From CAWUEX02 sp963921305 (GTDB lineage: Bacteria > Pseudomonadota > Alphaproteobacteria > Rhodospirillales > Rhodospirillaceae), in the NCBI GenBank assembly GCA_963921305.4, contig CAWUEX030000002.1, positions 806,001 through 870,000 on the forward strand: a stretch of DNA of 64,000 nucleotides, given 5' to 3'. Both the position numbers and the translations under genes were made by a program. The notes below the pieces were generated by a model. That model ran no database searches, had not been told where the DNA came from, and saw only the letters and a program-made list of their open reading frames with translations. Within the stretch, counting starts at the first letter, position 1. Each line of letters starts with the position of its first letter. Below, in pieces: positions 1 through 8,285 of the stretch.

Positions 1-414
1 GCCGCCGCACCTGTTTTGCGTAGAACTTCATAGTAGCCCATGACCGCGTCTGACCCGCCCGTAGACTGCCGGCCATCTTTGTTGGGGTTGCCATAGGCCG
101 GGTTCGCGGTGGCCAAGCGGACCTCGACCAAGTCCCAATCGGCGTCCATTTCCTCGGCTACGACTTTCGGCAAGGAGGTGTATACGCCTTGGCCGATTTC
201 CGCACCAGGAACGACGATGGACACGCGATTCTCAGGCGTGACCTGGACAAAAGCGTTCAATTCCGCAGCCTCGCCCTTGGGCCAGGGCGGAGGGCGCGTT
301 AGGCAGGCGAAAGCCAATCAGCAAACCGCCAGCGGCGGCAGCCGAAACGACGAACGTCCGGCGAGTCAGGCGCGCCCGATCAGCGAAGGAAGAACTTTGG
401 TGGGTCCATAGCAA
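1..414 (-). pseudogene. Molybdopterin hydroxylase large subunit (isoquinoline 1-oxidoreductase beta type), 5' end, frameshifted, runs off the window
   Basis: Read on the minus strand, this is the N-terminus of a large subunit of the xanthine dehydrogenase / isoquinoline 1-oxidoreductase family. It has a Tat signal (TRRTF followed by an Ala/Gly/Leu-rich segment ending ALAQG), then ELNAFVQVTPEN, GAEIGQGVYTSLPKV and STGGSDAV, all typical of the family. Two frame breaks are visible. The good Shine-Dalgarno AGGAGG (416-421) sits 6 nt before ATG 407-409, but that ATG is out of frame with the Tat signal. The signal frame then stops at 232, while the family sequence continues in a third frame from about 275 to base 1. 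Removing one base near 396-399 and one G in the run near 274-276 would restore a single frame. A TTG at 412-414 could open the Tat frame, but it lies only 1 nt from the SD. It is either a pseudogene or assembly error; the product would be a periplasmic molybdenum hydroxylase. Confidence 0.75.
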
Positions 415-676
415 GCCTCCTCAGGCTCCAAATGTGGCGACCATCTGGGTTTCAGGTTTAACACAGCGCAGTGACGGGGCTAAAGAACTGCTGGGCGTAA
501 TATAGGCACTTTTGATGGCCTTCCAGCCTTTAGACCGCGCCAGAAAACACTATATTACCCTAAATGGTCATCACGTGATGGTGAGGCCAGCGGCCCTGGC
601 AGCCGATAAGCCTCATTGGTAGCGTCCGGGCGAATAGTTGTTGCGAATTGGCCAGCACTCGAAAGGGCTGTTCACT
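415..676. promoter_or_regulatory. Divergent intergenic region with a 12-bp perfect palindrome
   Basis: This gap of about 260 bp lies between the broken hydroxylase (minus) and the methyltransferase (plus). It contains the exact palindrome CATCACGTGATG at 569-580, just downstream of a TATATT-like hexamer at 551-556. A dimeric regulator could bind there, but this is inferred only from symmetry and position. I see no open frame or RNA gene in the gap. Confidence 0.35.
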
Positions 677-1741
677 ATGATTGATTACAATCTTCGGCAG
701 CATGGCCGCGCGTCACTTGATTTCCTGACCGCCTTTGGTGGTGTGGTCGGCCCCCTGATGAAGGATCAGCAAGCCGCCCTGGACAAAGCGGGGTTAAATG
801 ACGACACCCTCGCAGACGACCTGGATGAACGCGCCAAGCAAATCGAAACGGTTCTCAGCGAGGTCTCGGCTTTCCGAACCACAAACCTGCTCGGGGAATG
901 GCACGCTGAGCATCATGCCCGCCTGGCAACCGATGCGTTCGAAGAAATTCGAGACGAACTTAGTGAAGACTTCAAGGCCCTCGCGACTGGCGGAACAACA
1001 CTCACATATAACCCGGATTTAAACGTGCCGAAGTATTGGCCGTACCCCGTTCACCGCACCACAGGTGGCTGGGATGGCCATCGCCACATGGGCTTTATTC
1101 ATGGCGAACTCATTCACCGGTACATTGTCGGCAAGTCAGCCAAGCCACCCGCAGCTGGTGGCGCCCCAACGGACATCTATGCGGATCGGAAAAAATTCGC
1201 AGAGCAAGCCCCACGCCGTGACTATAAACATGTCGTTGAAATCGGCTGTTCGTCCGCGCCCTACACAACCAAGCTGGCGGAGGTCTTCCCCAAGGCTAAA
1301 ATCTCGGCCTGCGACATATCGATTTCACAACTGGAACAGGCGCAGCGCAATGGCAATAAGCTCGGTCATAGCTGGAACCTGTTTCACGCTGATGGCCGCG
1401 ACACGGGACTGGATGACGCAAGTTGCGACCTGTTTACGTCTTACATCATTCTCCACGAGCTGCCCGTAAAGGTCATTGAAGAAATCCTGAGAGAAGGGTT
1501 TCGCGTGCTCGAGCCCGGCGGCGATCTGTTGTTCGGCGACGTTGCCCCTTACAACGCCCTGAGCAAAACCGCGGCATGGCGCACGGATTTCATGGCCAAA
1601 TACGGCGGCGAGCCGTTTTGGCGGGGATCATCGACCATGGATATGGTGGGGTTGATGGAAGACATTGGCTTTGTCGACGTCAAATACGAAGGTATGGCAC
1701 CGAACAATTATCCTTGGCTCACATACGGCCGGAAGCCTTAA
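677..1741 (+). CDS. Class I SAM-dependent methyltransferase with long N-terminal extension
   Basis: Predicted 354-residue protein. The C-terminal half is a Rossmann methyltransferase: motif I VVEIGCSSAPY (about 187-197), an acidic ribose-binding position in ACDIS (D213), HADG (about 237-240), and EPGGDLLFGDV (about 279-289) before the C-terminal strands. The first 180 residues match nothing I recognise and include a His/Trp/Tyr-rich stretch (about 115-150) that may form the substrate pocket. I chose ATG 677 because GAAAGGG lies about 10 nt upstream; an in-frame TTG at 638 would add 13 residues and lacks a good ribosome site. The stop is only 5 nt before the small gene at 1747, so the two are probably co-translated. 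The substrate is unknown. Confidence 0.85.
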   Translation: MIDYNLRQHGRASLDFLTAFGGVVGPLMKDQQAALDKAGLNDDTLADDLDERAKQIETVLSEVSAFRTTNLLGEWHAEHHARLATDAFEEIRDELSEDFKALATGGTTLTYNPDLNVPKYWPYPVHRTTGGWDGHRHMGFIHGELIHRYIVGKSAKPPAAGGAPTDIYADRKKFAEQAPRRDYKHVVEIGCSSAPYTTKLAEVFPKAKISACDISISQLEQAQRNGNKLGHSWNLFHADGRDTGLDDASCDLFTSYIILHELPVKVIEEILREGFRVLEPGGDLLFGDVAPYNALSKTAAWRTDFMAKYGGEPFWRGSSTMDMVGLMEDIGFVDVKYEGMAPNNYPWLTYGRKP

Positions 1742-1746
1742 CACCG

Positions 1747-2046
1747 ATGGCAGATGTGAAGACATACCCAGCGACCAAACAGCCGCTGAAACGCCAAGCG
1801 CTCCGGCCAGAGGATATCGATAAGGTTGGCCAAGCTATTTTAACTTTGGCGCAAGAGCTGTGGACTGTGAAAGACCGTCAGAAAATTACCGAAGCGGTTT
1901 TGAAAAAACACAACATCGATATCAGCGAAGAAATAGACACCTTTAAGCCCGACGCCGAACTCGAGGCGGAGTTGGCGGACGCGCGCACTGCCCTGGTGCG
2001 CAAAGTCGTCATGGATCTTTCGGGAGATTACGGCCCGCTTGAGTAA
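1747..2046 (+). CDS. Small uncharacterised protein, partner of the upstream methyltransferase
   Basis: Predicted 99-residue, highly charged, mostly helical soluble protein with no signal or membrane segment. It starts at ATG 1747, 5 nt after the methyltransferase stop; the open frame extends upstream into that gene, but those codons are a shadow. Residues from about 30 onward (LTLAQELWTVKDRQKITEAVL, then TFKPDAELEAELADAR) align clearly with the protein at 14121-14483 (LQLAGEIWVNRDRQTVIEHLL, AFRPDPDMKQTMRQAR). The two are therefore paralogues of one family that I cannot name. The shared core is an E-[LI]-W-x(2)-[KR]-DRQ motif followed by an F-[KR]-P-D motif. The function is unknown; coupling suggests it works with the methyltransferase. 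Confidence 0.75.
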   Translation: MADVKTYPATKQPLKRQALRPEDIDKVGQAILTLAQELWTVKDRQKITEAVLKKHNIDISEEIDTFKPDAELEAELADARTALVRKVVMDLSGDYGPLE

Positions 2047-2068
2047 GGATTGGTTGTCGGCCTTGCGG

Positions 2069-2635
2069 TCAAACCGCGTACAGCGGTACGGGTTTTGTGA
2101 TCCTAACCGCGCACAATCTTTGACGGACGGCCGGCCGGGGATGATGTTCGATCCCGTGTTCGTAAGCAACAACCTGTAGTTCGTCACCGAACGCCTCGAG
2201 CAACTCACCCGGCGCGAGCAGAAAGTCCGGATTGCGCGGACGTCCCAGCATCTCATTTCCCTGCCCAAATGTCTCGATCAGCAAGACTCCGCCTTGTTTG
2301 AGTGTAGAAACAAGGTGAGGAAAATGCGGGCGATGTAGATAGTTGGTAACAACAATCGCGTCGAAAGACTCAGCCGAGAACGGCCACGATCCGTCTTCCA
2401 AGTCGCGTTGGACAATTTCCAAATTTCCTCCACGATGATCTGTGTTCAGCCCGCTGACATCTATGTCGACAGCGGTGACTCGGCATCCAAGGTCCAAAAA
2501 GAACCGGGTGTGGCGACCATGCCCTGCCGCAACATCCAAGACGGTTGCTAGCCGCTTGACCAAATGCGCATGTTTTTCCACCCACGGGGACGGCGGAATA
2601 TTGGGATCGGCAGGGCTGTCGAAGCTAGCGGTCAT
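2069..2635 (-). CDS. Class I SAM-dependent methyltransferase, TehB-like
   Basis: Predicted 188-residue cytoplasmic protein consisting of little more than a SAM-binding Rossmann domain. Visible motifs are VLDVAAGHGRHTRFF (about 32-46, motif I), AVDID with acidic D57, RDLEDGSWPF (motif II region) and LKQGGVLLIETFGQGN, with the core filling the whole length. The compact size and the motif I variant DVAAGHGRH resemble TehB-type and other small-molecule methyltransferases. It is transcribed convergently with the small protein ending at 2046. The start ATG is at 2635, close to the 5' side of the divergent M19 gene. The substrate cannot be read from the sequence. Confidence 0.85.
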   Translation of the reverse strand: MTASFDSPADPNIPPSPWVEKHAHLVKRLATVLDVAAGHGRHTRFFLDLGCRVTAVDIDVSGLNTDHRGGNLEIVQRDLEDGSWPFSAESFDAIVVTNYLHRPHFPHLVSTLKQGGVLLIETFGQGNEMLGRPRNPDFLLAPGELLEAFGDELQVVAYEHGIEHHPRPAVRQRLCAVRITKPVPLYAV

Positions 2636-2740
2636 GAGGGTGAACCATCCTCACGCTTTTACCAGGCGGCGGAGCATCACATGATTCGACTCTGTGATAG
2701 GGCCAAAGGTAGCATATCGGCTCACATGGAGACTGCGTTA

Positions 2741-3961
2741 ATGACCATTCGTACCCTGCCCCTCGTAACTCTCGCCGTATCGCTGTTTCTAGCGCCTACT
2801 GTTGGCCTCAGCCAGGAGTCCGGGGCGATTCATGACCGCATCATCACATTCGATGCCGAAATGGACATTCCGTTCGAATTTATGAGTGGTGTGAACGACG
2901 TCGGTCAGGAAACGCAGATGCAGATCGATCTGCCCAAGATGGACCGGGGCGGTCTTGATGGAGCATTGTTTGTGAACTGGGTGCTACAAGGCGAGCGCAC
3001 GCCAAGCGCCTATGAAAAAGCTCGTGCTGACGCCGAGATCAAGTTCAGCGCTATCGAGAAGATGGTGGAAACATACCCAGATCGTATTGGTCTTGCGCGA
3101 TCTGCCGACGAGGCGGAAGCCCTGGTTGCCGATGGCAAACACTTTGCGGTCATGGGGATGGTAAATGCCTGGCCCCTCGGACCTGATCTATCTTTGCTGC
3201 CCGACTTATATGACCGCGGGTTGCGTCACATCGACCTGAACCATGCCGGACACAACCAGTTTTCTGACTCGTCGAGACCGCGCGCGCAACTCAACGATCC
3301 GCCTGCGGAACACAACGGGCTATCCAAATTGGGCCGGCAGCTCATCAGAACCATGAACGATATGGGCATCATTGTTGATGTCTCGCAGCTTACACCTGTC
3401 GCCGTTTTTCAAATTGTCGAACTGTCCCGGGCACCGGTTATCGCGTCCCATTCCGGCGTAAAAGCCATAATCGACTCGCCGCGGAATTTGTCCGATGCGG
3501 AAATGATCGCCATCAAAGAGACCGGTGGTGCGATTGGTATTGTCGCGTTCTCAAATTATCTCCGTGCACCCATGCCCGGGCAACGGGAGGCGTTCACCGA
3601 GATCATGGTGACATACGGAACAACCAATGTCGCCCAGATCGCAGCCACGTTTTCACCAGAGAAAGCCGAACAGTTCAAAGTTGATTACGCGGCTTACGAG
3701 GAGGCCTTCCCGCCCGCCGACGTGACCGATTACGTCAACGCGATCCGCTATGCCGTCGATCTGGTAGGGATAGACCACGTCATGATCAGTTCGGATATGG
3801 AACACGGCGGCGGTGTGCGCGGCTGGAAGGATGCCAGCGAGGCCGGCGGGGTTACGGCCGAACTCCTGCGCCAGGGCTTCTCGGAAGAGCAGATTGCAAA
3901 ACTGTGGTGGGGCAATTTTGCCCGGGTTTGGCGCGCCGTTGAGGCCGCTGCGCGCCCCTGA
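2741..3961 (+). CDS. Exported peptidase M19 (membrane dipeptidase) homologue lacking most zinc ligands; probable pseudoenzyme
   Basis: Predicted 406-residue protein with a signal peptide (about residues 1-24, cleavage near VGLSQ) and a complete M19 barrel fold. It aligns end to end with the protein at 10241-11509, but key metal ligands differ. The HxD motif (DTHVD in the paralogue) is DAEMD here, with E40 for His. The bridging Glu of GIENGY is V141 in GMVNAW. The His of DISH is Q216 in DVSQ. D42, H237 (ASHSG) and the Asp of ISSD remain. With three of five zinc ligands gone, normal dipeptidase chemistry is unlikely, although the fold and signal look maintained. ATG 2741 is preferred (GGAG about 9 nt upstream); ATG 2726 and farther starts are possible. 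It may bind a ligand or carry out different chemistry. Confidence 0.8.
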   Translation: MTIRTLPLVTLAVSLFLAPTVGLSQESGAIHDRIITFDAEMDIPFEFMSGVNDVGQETQMQIDLPKMDRGGLDGALFVNWVLQGERTPSAYEKARADAEIKFSAIEKMVETYPDRIGLARSADEAEALVADGKHFAVMGMVNAWPLGPDLSLLPDLYDRGLRHIDLNHAGHNQFSDSSRPRAQLNDPPAEHNGLSKLGRQLIRTMNDMGIIVDVSQLTPVAVFQIVELSRAPVIASHSGVKAIIDSPRNLSDAEMIAIKETGGAIGIVAFSNYLRAPMPGQREAFTEIMVTYGTTNVAQIAATFSPEKAEQFKVDYAAYEEAFPPADVTDYVNAIRYAVDLVGIDHVMISSDMEHGGGVRGWKDASEAGGVTAELLRQGFSEEQIAKLWWGNFARVWRAVEAAARP

Positions 3962-4055
3962 GCCTGTTTGACGCGATGCAGCAAAAAGCCTAAGTACAGG
4001 CTAATATTTGAGGCTAGCACCGCCCACACAAAACAAGACTCGCGGGAGGTTTCCG

Positions 4056-6107
4056 GTGACCAAGCCGACACCCGATCAGGACGACATTCTCGCGCTGGCG
4101 AGCGACTTTCCGTCTGCCGACCCCAAAGCCTGGCTGAACCTGGTGGAGGCCTCACTGGGCGGGAAGCCATACGATAAACTCACGTCCAAAACCTATGACG
4201 GCCTCGGTATCAAACCGCTGTACACCGCCGAGGACGTGACTTCGGAACCAGGCTTACCGGGGCAAGCGCCCTATACGCGTGGTCCCTCTACCGAGGGTAA
4301 CTCTAAGACAGGGTGGGATGTCAGGTGCCTATCCTCCCATCCTGACCCGGAAGAGGCGAACCGGCAAATTCTGACCGACCTCGAAAAAGGTGCAACGTCG
4401 ATCACGTTGAGACTCGATCCGACGGGGAAAACAGGAACCGTTGTCAAGTCACGGGCTGATCTGCAGCTGTTGTTGAAAGGCGTGTATCTCGACCTCGCTC
4501 CTGTCGTGCTCGATCCTGGCGGCCCATCTTTACCGCCCGCCGCATATTTGATTGACCTTCTCAAGCATACGGATGGCGGACTTGAAACGTTTGCCGGAAA
4601 CTTTGGCGCGGATCCACTGAGTACTCTGGCGAGCGCCGGCAAGGTCATTGTTCCCATGGAAACGCTGTTGGGACGTATGTCGGATTTGGCGGCTTATATC
4701 AGTGCACACCTGCCCAAAGCCCGTGCACTCAACGTTTCAAGCGAGGTCTATCACAGCGCTGGCTGTTCGGAAGCGCAGGAAATTGGAGTCACGTTGGCAA
4801 CTGCAGTTGAATATATGCGGCAGATGACCGTGGGTGACTTATCGACCCAGGATGCAAGCAACCAGATCGCCGTCACCTTGACGTGCGACGCTGACATCTT
4901 TCTGACGATCGCCAAGATAAGAGCGTTCCGCACGTTGTGGGCGCGCGTTGCAGACGTGATTGGCGACAACTGTGCGCCGTCCCTCCCCGTCTACGCCGTG
5001 ACGGCGCCACGAATGATGAGCCGGCGGGACCCGTGGGTAAATATTTTGCGTTCAACAGCTGCCTGCTTTGGCGCCGGTGTCGCCGGCGCCAAAGCGGTGA
5101 CTGTATTGCCGTATGAAAGCGCACTTGGATTACCGACAAGCTTTGGACGCCGGATTGCGCGCAACACACAGATCATTCTGCAGGAAGAGTCTTTCATCAA
5201 TCGGGTTGTCGATCCTGCGGGTGGATCCTGGACGGCCGAAGCAATAACCAGCGACCTGGCTGAAGCCGCTTGGGCATACTTCCAATCCATCGAGGGCGAT
5301 GGCGGCATCGCCGCGACGCTTATCTCGGGCCGCCTTGCTCAAGACGTAGACGAGGTCGCGACCGCGCGGGCCGCCAACATTGCGCGCCGGAAGGACGCAC
5401 TGACAGGGGTCAGCGAGTTCCCCAACATCTCCGAGAAACCTGCAAAGGTCGATGCGCCAGATCTGAACGCGATCAGTACCGCAGCGGATAAACGTGCCGA
5501 GGCGGCACAGGAACAGGTTTCTGACTTGCCGTCGCATGGCGGCGGCGCTTTGATGGAGGCCTTGGTCGAAGCGGTAAGCCGCAACGCATCGACCTCAGCC
5601 ATTGGCACCGAACTCCGCGGTGAACCGATGAGTATTACCCCCCTGCCGCGCCGCCGGCTGGCAGAAGACTTCGAGGCTCTGCGCGATGCGAGCGAAAAAC
5701 ACGCGGAGACCAATGGGCAACTGCCAAAAGTGTTCTTGGCGAACATTGGCAGGGTCGCCGACTTCACCGCGCGGGCAATGTTTGCCAAAAATGCCTTCGA
5801 AGCCGGTGGGTTTGAAACGGCTTCGGGACGTGGCGGAACGAATGTTCCGGAGATCGCCGCAGCGTTCAAAGAAGCCTCTGCGAAAAGCGCTGTCATCTGC
5901 GCGACGGACGAACTTTACGTCGACCACGCAGCAGAGCTTGCCTCAGCGCTGAAGAATGAAGGCGCTACCCAAGTGTTTGTCGCTGGCCGTGGCGGAGAGC
6001 ACGAAGACGCTTTGCGAAAAGCCGGGGTGGATGGTTTTGTATACTTGGGGTGTGACTTGCTCAGCATCTTGAGCGAAAGCCAACGCACGTTGGGAGTGGC
6101 GGCATGA
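4056..6107 (+). CDS. mutA: Methylmalonyl-CoA mutase small (beta) subunit
   Basis: Predicted 683-residue subunit that pairs with MutB to interconvert methylmalonyl-CoA and succinyl-CoA. An N-terminal TIM-barrel region carries mutase sequences such as GIKPLYTAED, LPGQAPYTRGP and AGGSWTAEAIT. The C-terminal cobalamin-type domain (KVFLANIGRVADF onward) lacks the Asp-x-His-x-x-Gly signature, as expected for the non-catalytic subunit, which does not bind B12. GTG 4056 is chosen because GGGAGG lies just upstream; an in-frame ATG at 4008 would add 16 residues without a site. The stop overlaps the mutB start (ATGA), giving translational coupling. It heads the mutA-mutB-meaB-purU run. Confidence 0.95.
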   Translation: MTKPTPDQDDILALASDFPSADPKAWLNLVEASLGGKPYDKLTSKTYDGLGIKPLYTAEDVTSEPGLPGQAPYTRGPSTEGNSKTGWDVRCLSSHPDPEEANRQILTDLEKGATSITLRLDPTGKTGTVVKSRADLQLLLKGVYLDLAPVVLDPGGPSLPPAAYLIDLLKHTDGGLETFAGNFGADPLSTLASAGKVIVPMETLLGRMSDLAAYISAHLPKARALNVSSEVYHSAGCSEAQEIGVTLATAVEYMRQMTVGDLSTQDASNQIAVTLTCDADIFLTIAKIRAFRTLWARVADVIGDNCAPSLPVYAVTAPRMMSRRDPWVNILRSTAACFGAGVAGAKAVTVLPYESALGLPTSFGRRIARNTQIILQEESFINRVVDPAGGSWTAEAITSDLAEAAWAYFQSIEGDGGIAATLISGRLAQDVDEVATARAANIARRKDALTGVSEFPNISEKPAKVDAPDLNAISTAADKRAEAAQEQVSDLPSHGGGALMEALVEAVSRNASTSAIGTELRGEPMSITPLPRRRLAEDFEALRDASEKHAETNGQLPKVFLANIGRVADFTARAMFAKNAFEAGGFETASGRGGTNVPEIAAAFKEASAKSAVICATDELYVDHAAELASALKNEGATQVFVAGRGGEHEDALRKAGVDGFVYLGCDLLSILSESQRTLGVAA

Positions 6108-8281
6108 CAAACATTCCAAACTTTGCGTCGGTTCCCATGCAACCAGATCGGAGCGCGGGTGCACCTTCGTCAACGGCGGAGGGTGGTTCTGCGGAGACAT
6201 GGACAACACCGGAAGGAATCGATGTCCAGCCCCTGTACACGCAGGAAGAGTCTAGGGATCTTGATTTTCTGAGCACTCTGCCTGGAATGGCGCCTTTTCT
6301 GCGCGGGCCTTACCCGACAATGTACGTCACGCGACCGTGGACGGTACGGCAGTATGCAGGGTTCTCGACCGCCGAAGACTCAAACGCCTTTTACCGGCGC
6401 AACTTGGCAGCAGGCCAAAAGGGTCTATCGGTTGCGTTCGATCTCGCAACTCACCGTGGCTATGACTCGGATCATCCACGGGTCGCCGGCGATGTGGGCA
6501 TGGCGGGCGTGGCAATCGACTCCATCTACGACATGCGGACATTGTTCGACGGCATTCCACTTGACCGCATGTCGGTGTCCATGACCATGAACGGTGCGGT
6601 CTTACCTGTGATGGCGCTCTACATCGTCGCCGCGGAGGAGCAAGGCGTCTCTCCCGAACAACTATCCGGCACGATCCAGAACGATATTCTTAAAGAATTC
6701 ATGGTGCGAAATACCTACATCTTCCCGCCCGCACCGAGCATGCGCATCATTTCCGATATTTTCGCGTACACCTCAGAAAAGATGCCCCGGTTCAACTCCA
6801 TCTCGATTTCCGGCTATCACATGCAGGAGGCCGGCGCGACGGCTGATCTTGAACTGGCGTACACGCTCGCTGATGGAGTCGAGTACGCCCGCGCAGGTGC
6901 GGCAGCGGGGCTGGATATCGATGCCTTTGCACCCCGCCTGTCATTCTTCTGGGCAATCGGCATGAACTTCTTCATGGAAGTCGCTAAGATGCGCGCGGCG
7001 AGGTTGCTGTGGGCGAAACTGATAAAACCGTTCGAGCCTAAAAAAGACAAGTCCTTGTGTCTGCGCACGCACTGCCAGACGTCTGGCTGGTCACTCACGG
7101 CGCAGGACGTCTACAACAATGTCACGCGGACCTGTATCGAGGCGCTGGCGGCCACCCACGGGCACACTCAGTCGCTGCACACCAATGCTTTAGACGAAGC
7201 CTTGGCGTTGCCGACTGATTTTTCGGCGCGCATCGCGCGGAATACACAACTGTTCATTCAGCAGGAGACCGGAACCTGCCGGTCGGTGGACCCCTGGGGC
7301 GGCAGCTACTACGTGGAACGGCTGACCCACGATCTGGCTAAACGGGCCTGGGACCATATCCAAGAGGTTGAAGACCTCGGCGGCATGGCCAAGGCGATCG
7401 AGGCCGGCGTTCCCAAGCTTCGGATTGAGGAAGCCGCAGCGCGCACGCAGGCGCGTATCGATTCCGGCCGGCAGACCGTGGTCGGCGTCAACAAATATCG
7501 CTTAGACGAGACAGAAGACATTGACGTTCTAAAAGTCGATAATGGGGCGGTGCGGTCGGCGCAAATCGCCAAGTTGAAACGCTTGCGGGAAGAACGCGAC
7601 GAGTCGGCCGTGAAAGAGGCATTGGCTGCTTTGACCGAGGCCGCGAAAACCGGCGATGGAAATTTACTCGCCCTGTCTGTTGAGGCTGCTAGAGCTAAAG
7701 CGACCGTTGGCGAAATCACGCAGGCCATGGAAGAAGAGTTTGGCCGCCACGTCGCTGAAATTAAGTCCATTTCGGGGGTCTATAGAAAAGAAGTGGGAGA
7801 CTCGGACAAAACCGTTGCTGAAGTCGCCAATCTGGTTACGTCTTTCGAAGACAACGAAGGGCGTCGCCCCCGCATTCTGATCGCCAAGATGGGACAGGAC
7901 GGACATGACCGCGGGCAAAAGGTCATTGCGACGGCCTTTGCCGACCTTGGTTTCGATGTGGACATCGGACCTCTGTTCCAAACCCCGGAAGAAGCAGCGC
8001 GCCAAGCCGTGGAAAACGATGTTCATATCATCGGGGCAAGCTCACTGGCGGCCGGACATCTCACGCTCATCCCGGCGTTGCGCGACGAACTGAAAAAGTT
8101 AGGCCGCGAAGACATCATGATCGTCGCTGGCGGTGTCATCCCCCCGCAGGATTACGACGCTTTGTACAAGGCCGGTGCAGCAGCCATCTTCCCGCCTGGG
8201 ACGGTGATCAGTGAAGCAGCCGTTGGTCTTCTGTCGCAATTAGGTCAGTCCCTCGGCCACACCTCTGCCGCGGCGGAGTAA
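6104..8281 (+). CDS. mutB: Methylmalonyl-CoA mutase large (alpha) subunit, B12-binding
   Basis: Predicted 725-residue catalytic subunit. The barrel domain shows LPGMAPFLRGPYPTMY, RPWTVRQYAGFSTAEDSN, DLATHRGYDSDHPRV and RTHCQTSGWSLTAQD, all close to the family consensus. The C-terminal adenosylcobalamin domain carries KMGQDGHDRG with D599, H601 and G604; H601 should be the lower axial cobalt ligand. The length is usual for the family. It is coupled to mutA by a 4-base overlap and followed 4 nt later by meaB. With mutA it would complete conversion of propionyl-CoA-derived methylmalonyl-CoA into succinyl-CoA. Propionyl-CoA carboxylase and the epimerase are not in this window. Confidence 0.97.
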   Translation: MTNIPNFASVPMQPDRSAGAPSSTAEGGSAETWTTPEGIDVQPLYTQEESRDLDFLSTLPGMAPFLRGPYPTMYVTRPWTVRQYAGFSTAEDSNAFYRRNLAAGQKGLSVAFDLATHRGYDSDHPRVAGDVGMAGVAIDSIYDMRTLFDGIPLDRMSVSMTMNGAVLPVMALYIVAAEEQGVSPEQLSGTIQNDILKEFMVRNTYIFPPAPSMRIISDIFAYTSEKMPRFNSISISGYHMQEAGATADLELAYTLADGVEYARAGAAAGLDIDAFAPRLSFFWAIGMNFFMEVAKMRAARLLWAKLIKPFEPKKDKSLCLRTHCQTSGWSLTAQDVYNNVTRTCIEALAATHGHTQSLHTNALDEALALPTDFSARIARNTQLFIQQETGTCRSVDPWGGSYYVERLTHDLAKRAWDHIQEVEDLGGMAKAIEAGVPKLRIEEAAARTQARIDSGRQTVVGVNKYRLDETEDIDVLKVDNGAVRSAQIAKLKRLREERDESAVKEALAALTEAAKTGDGNLLALSVEAARAKATVGEITQAMEEEFGRHVAEIKSISGVYRKEVGDSDKTVAEVANLVTSFEDNEGRRPRILIAKMGQDGHDRGQKVIATAFADLGFDVDIGPLFQTPEEAARQAVENDVHIIGASSLAAGHLTLIPALRDELKKLGREDIMIVAGGVIPPQDYDALYKAGAAAIFPPGTVISEAAVGLLSQLGQSLGHTSAAAE

Positions 8282-8285
8282 CAGG

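Noticed and set aside
2564..2740. N-terminal extension of the M19 homologue from ATG 2564
   Set aside because: It would bury the signal peptide 60 residues inside the protein and overlaps the start of the divergent methyltransferase.
3962..4055. Promoter TTGACG followed by TAAGTA upstream of mutA
   Set aside because: The -10 hexamer matches the consensus at only two positions; spacing alone is not enough.
5130..5896. Long antisense open frames across mutA
   Set aside because: Composition is typical of the reverse of GC-rich coding DNA; the plus frame encodes clear mutase sequence throughout.
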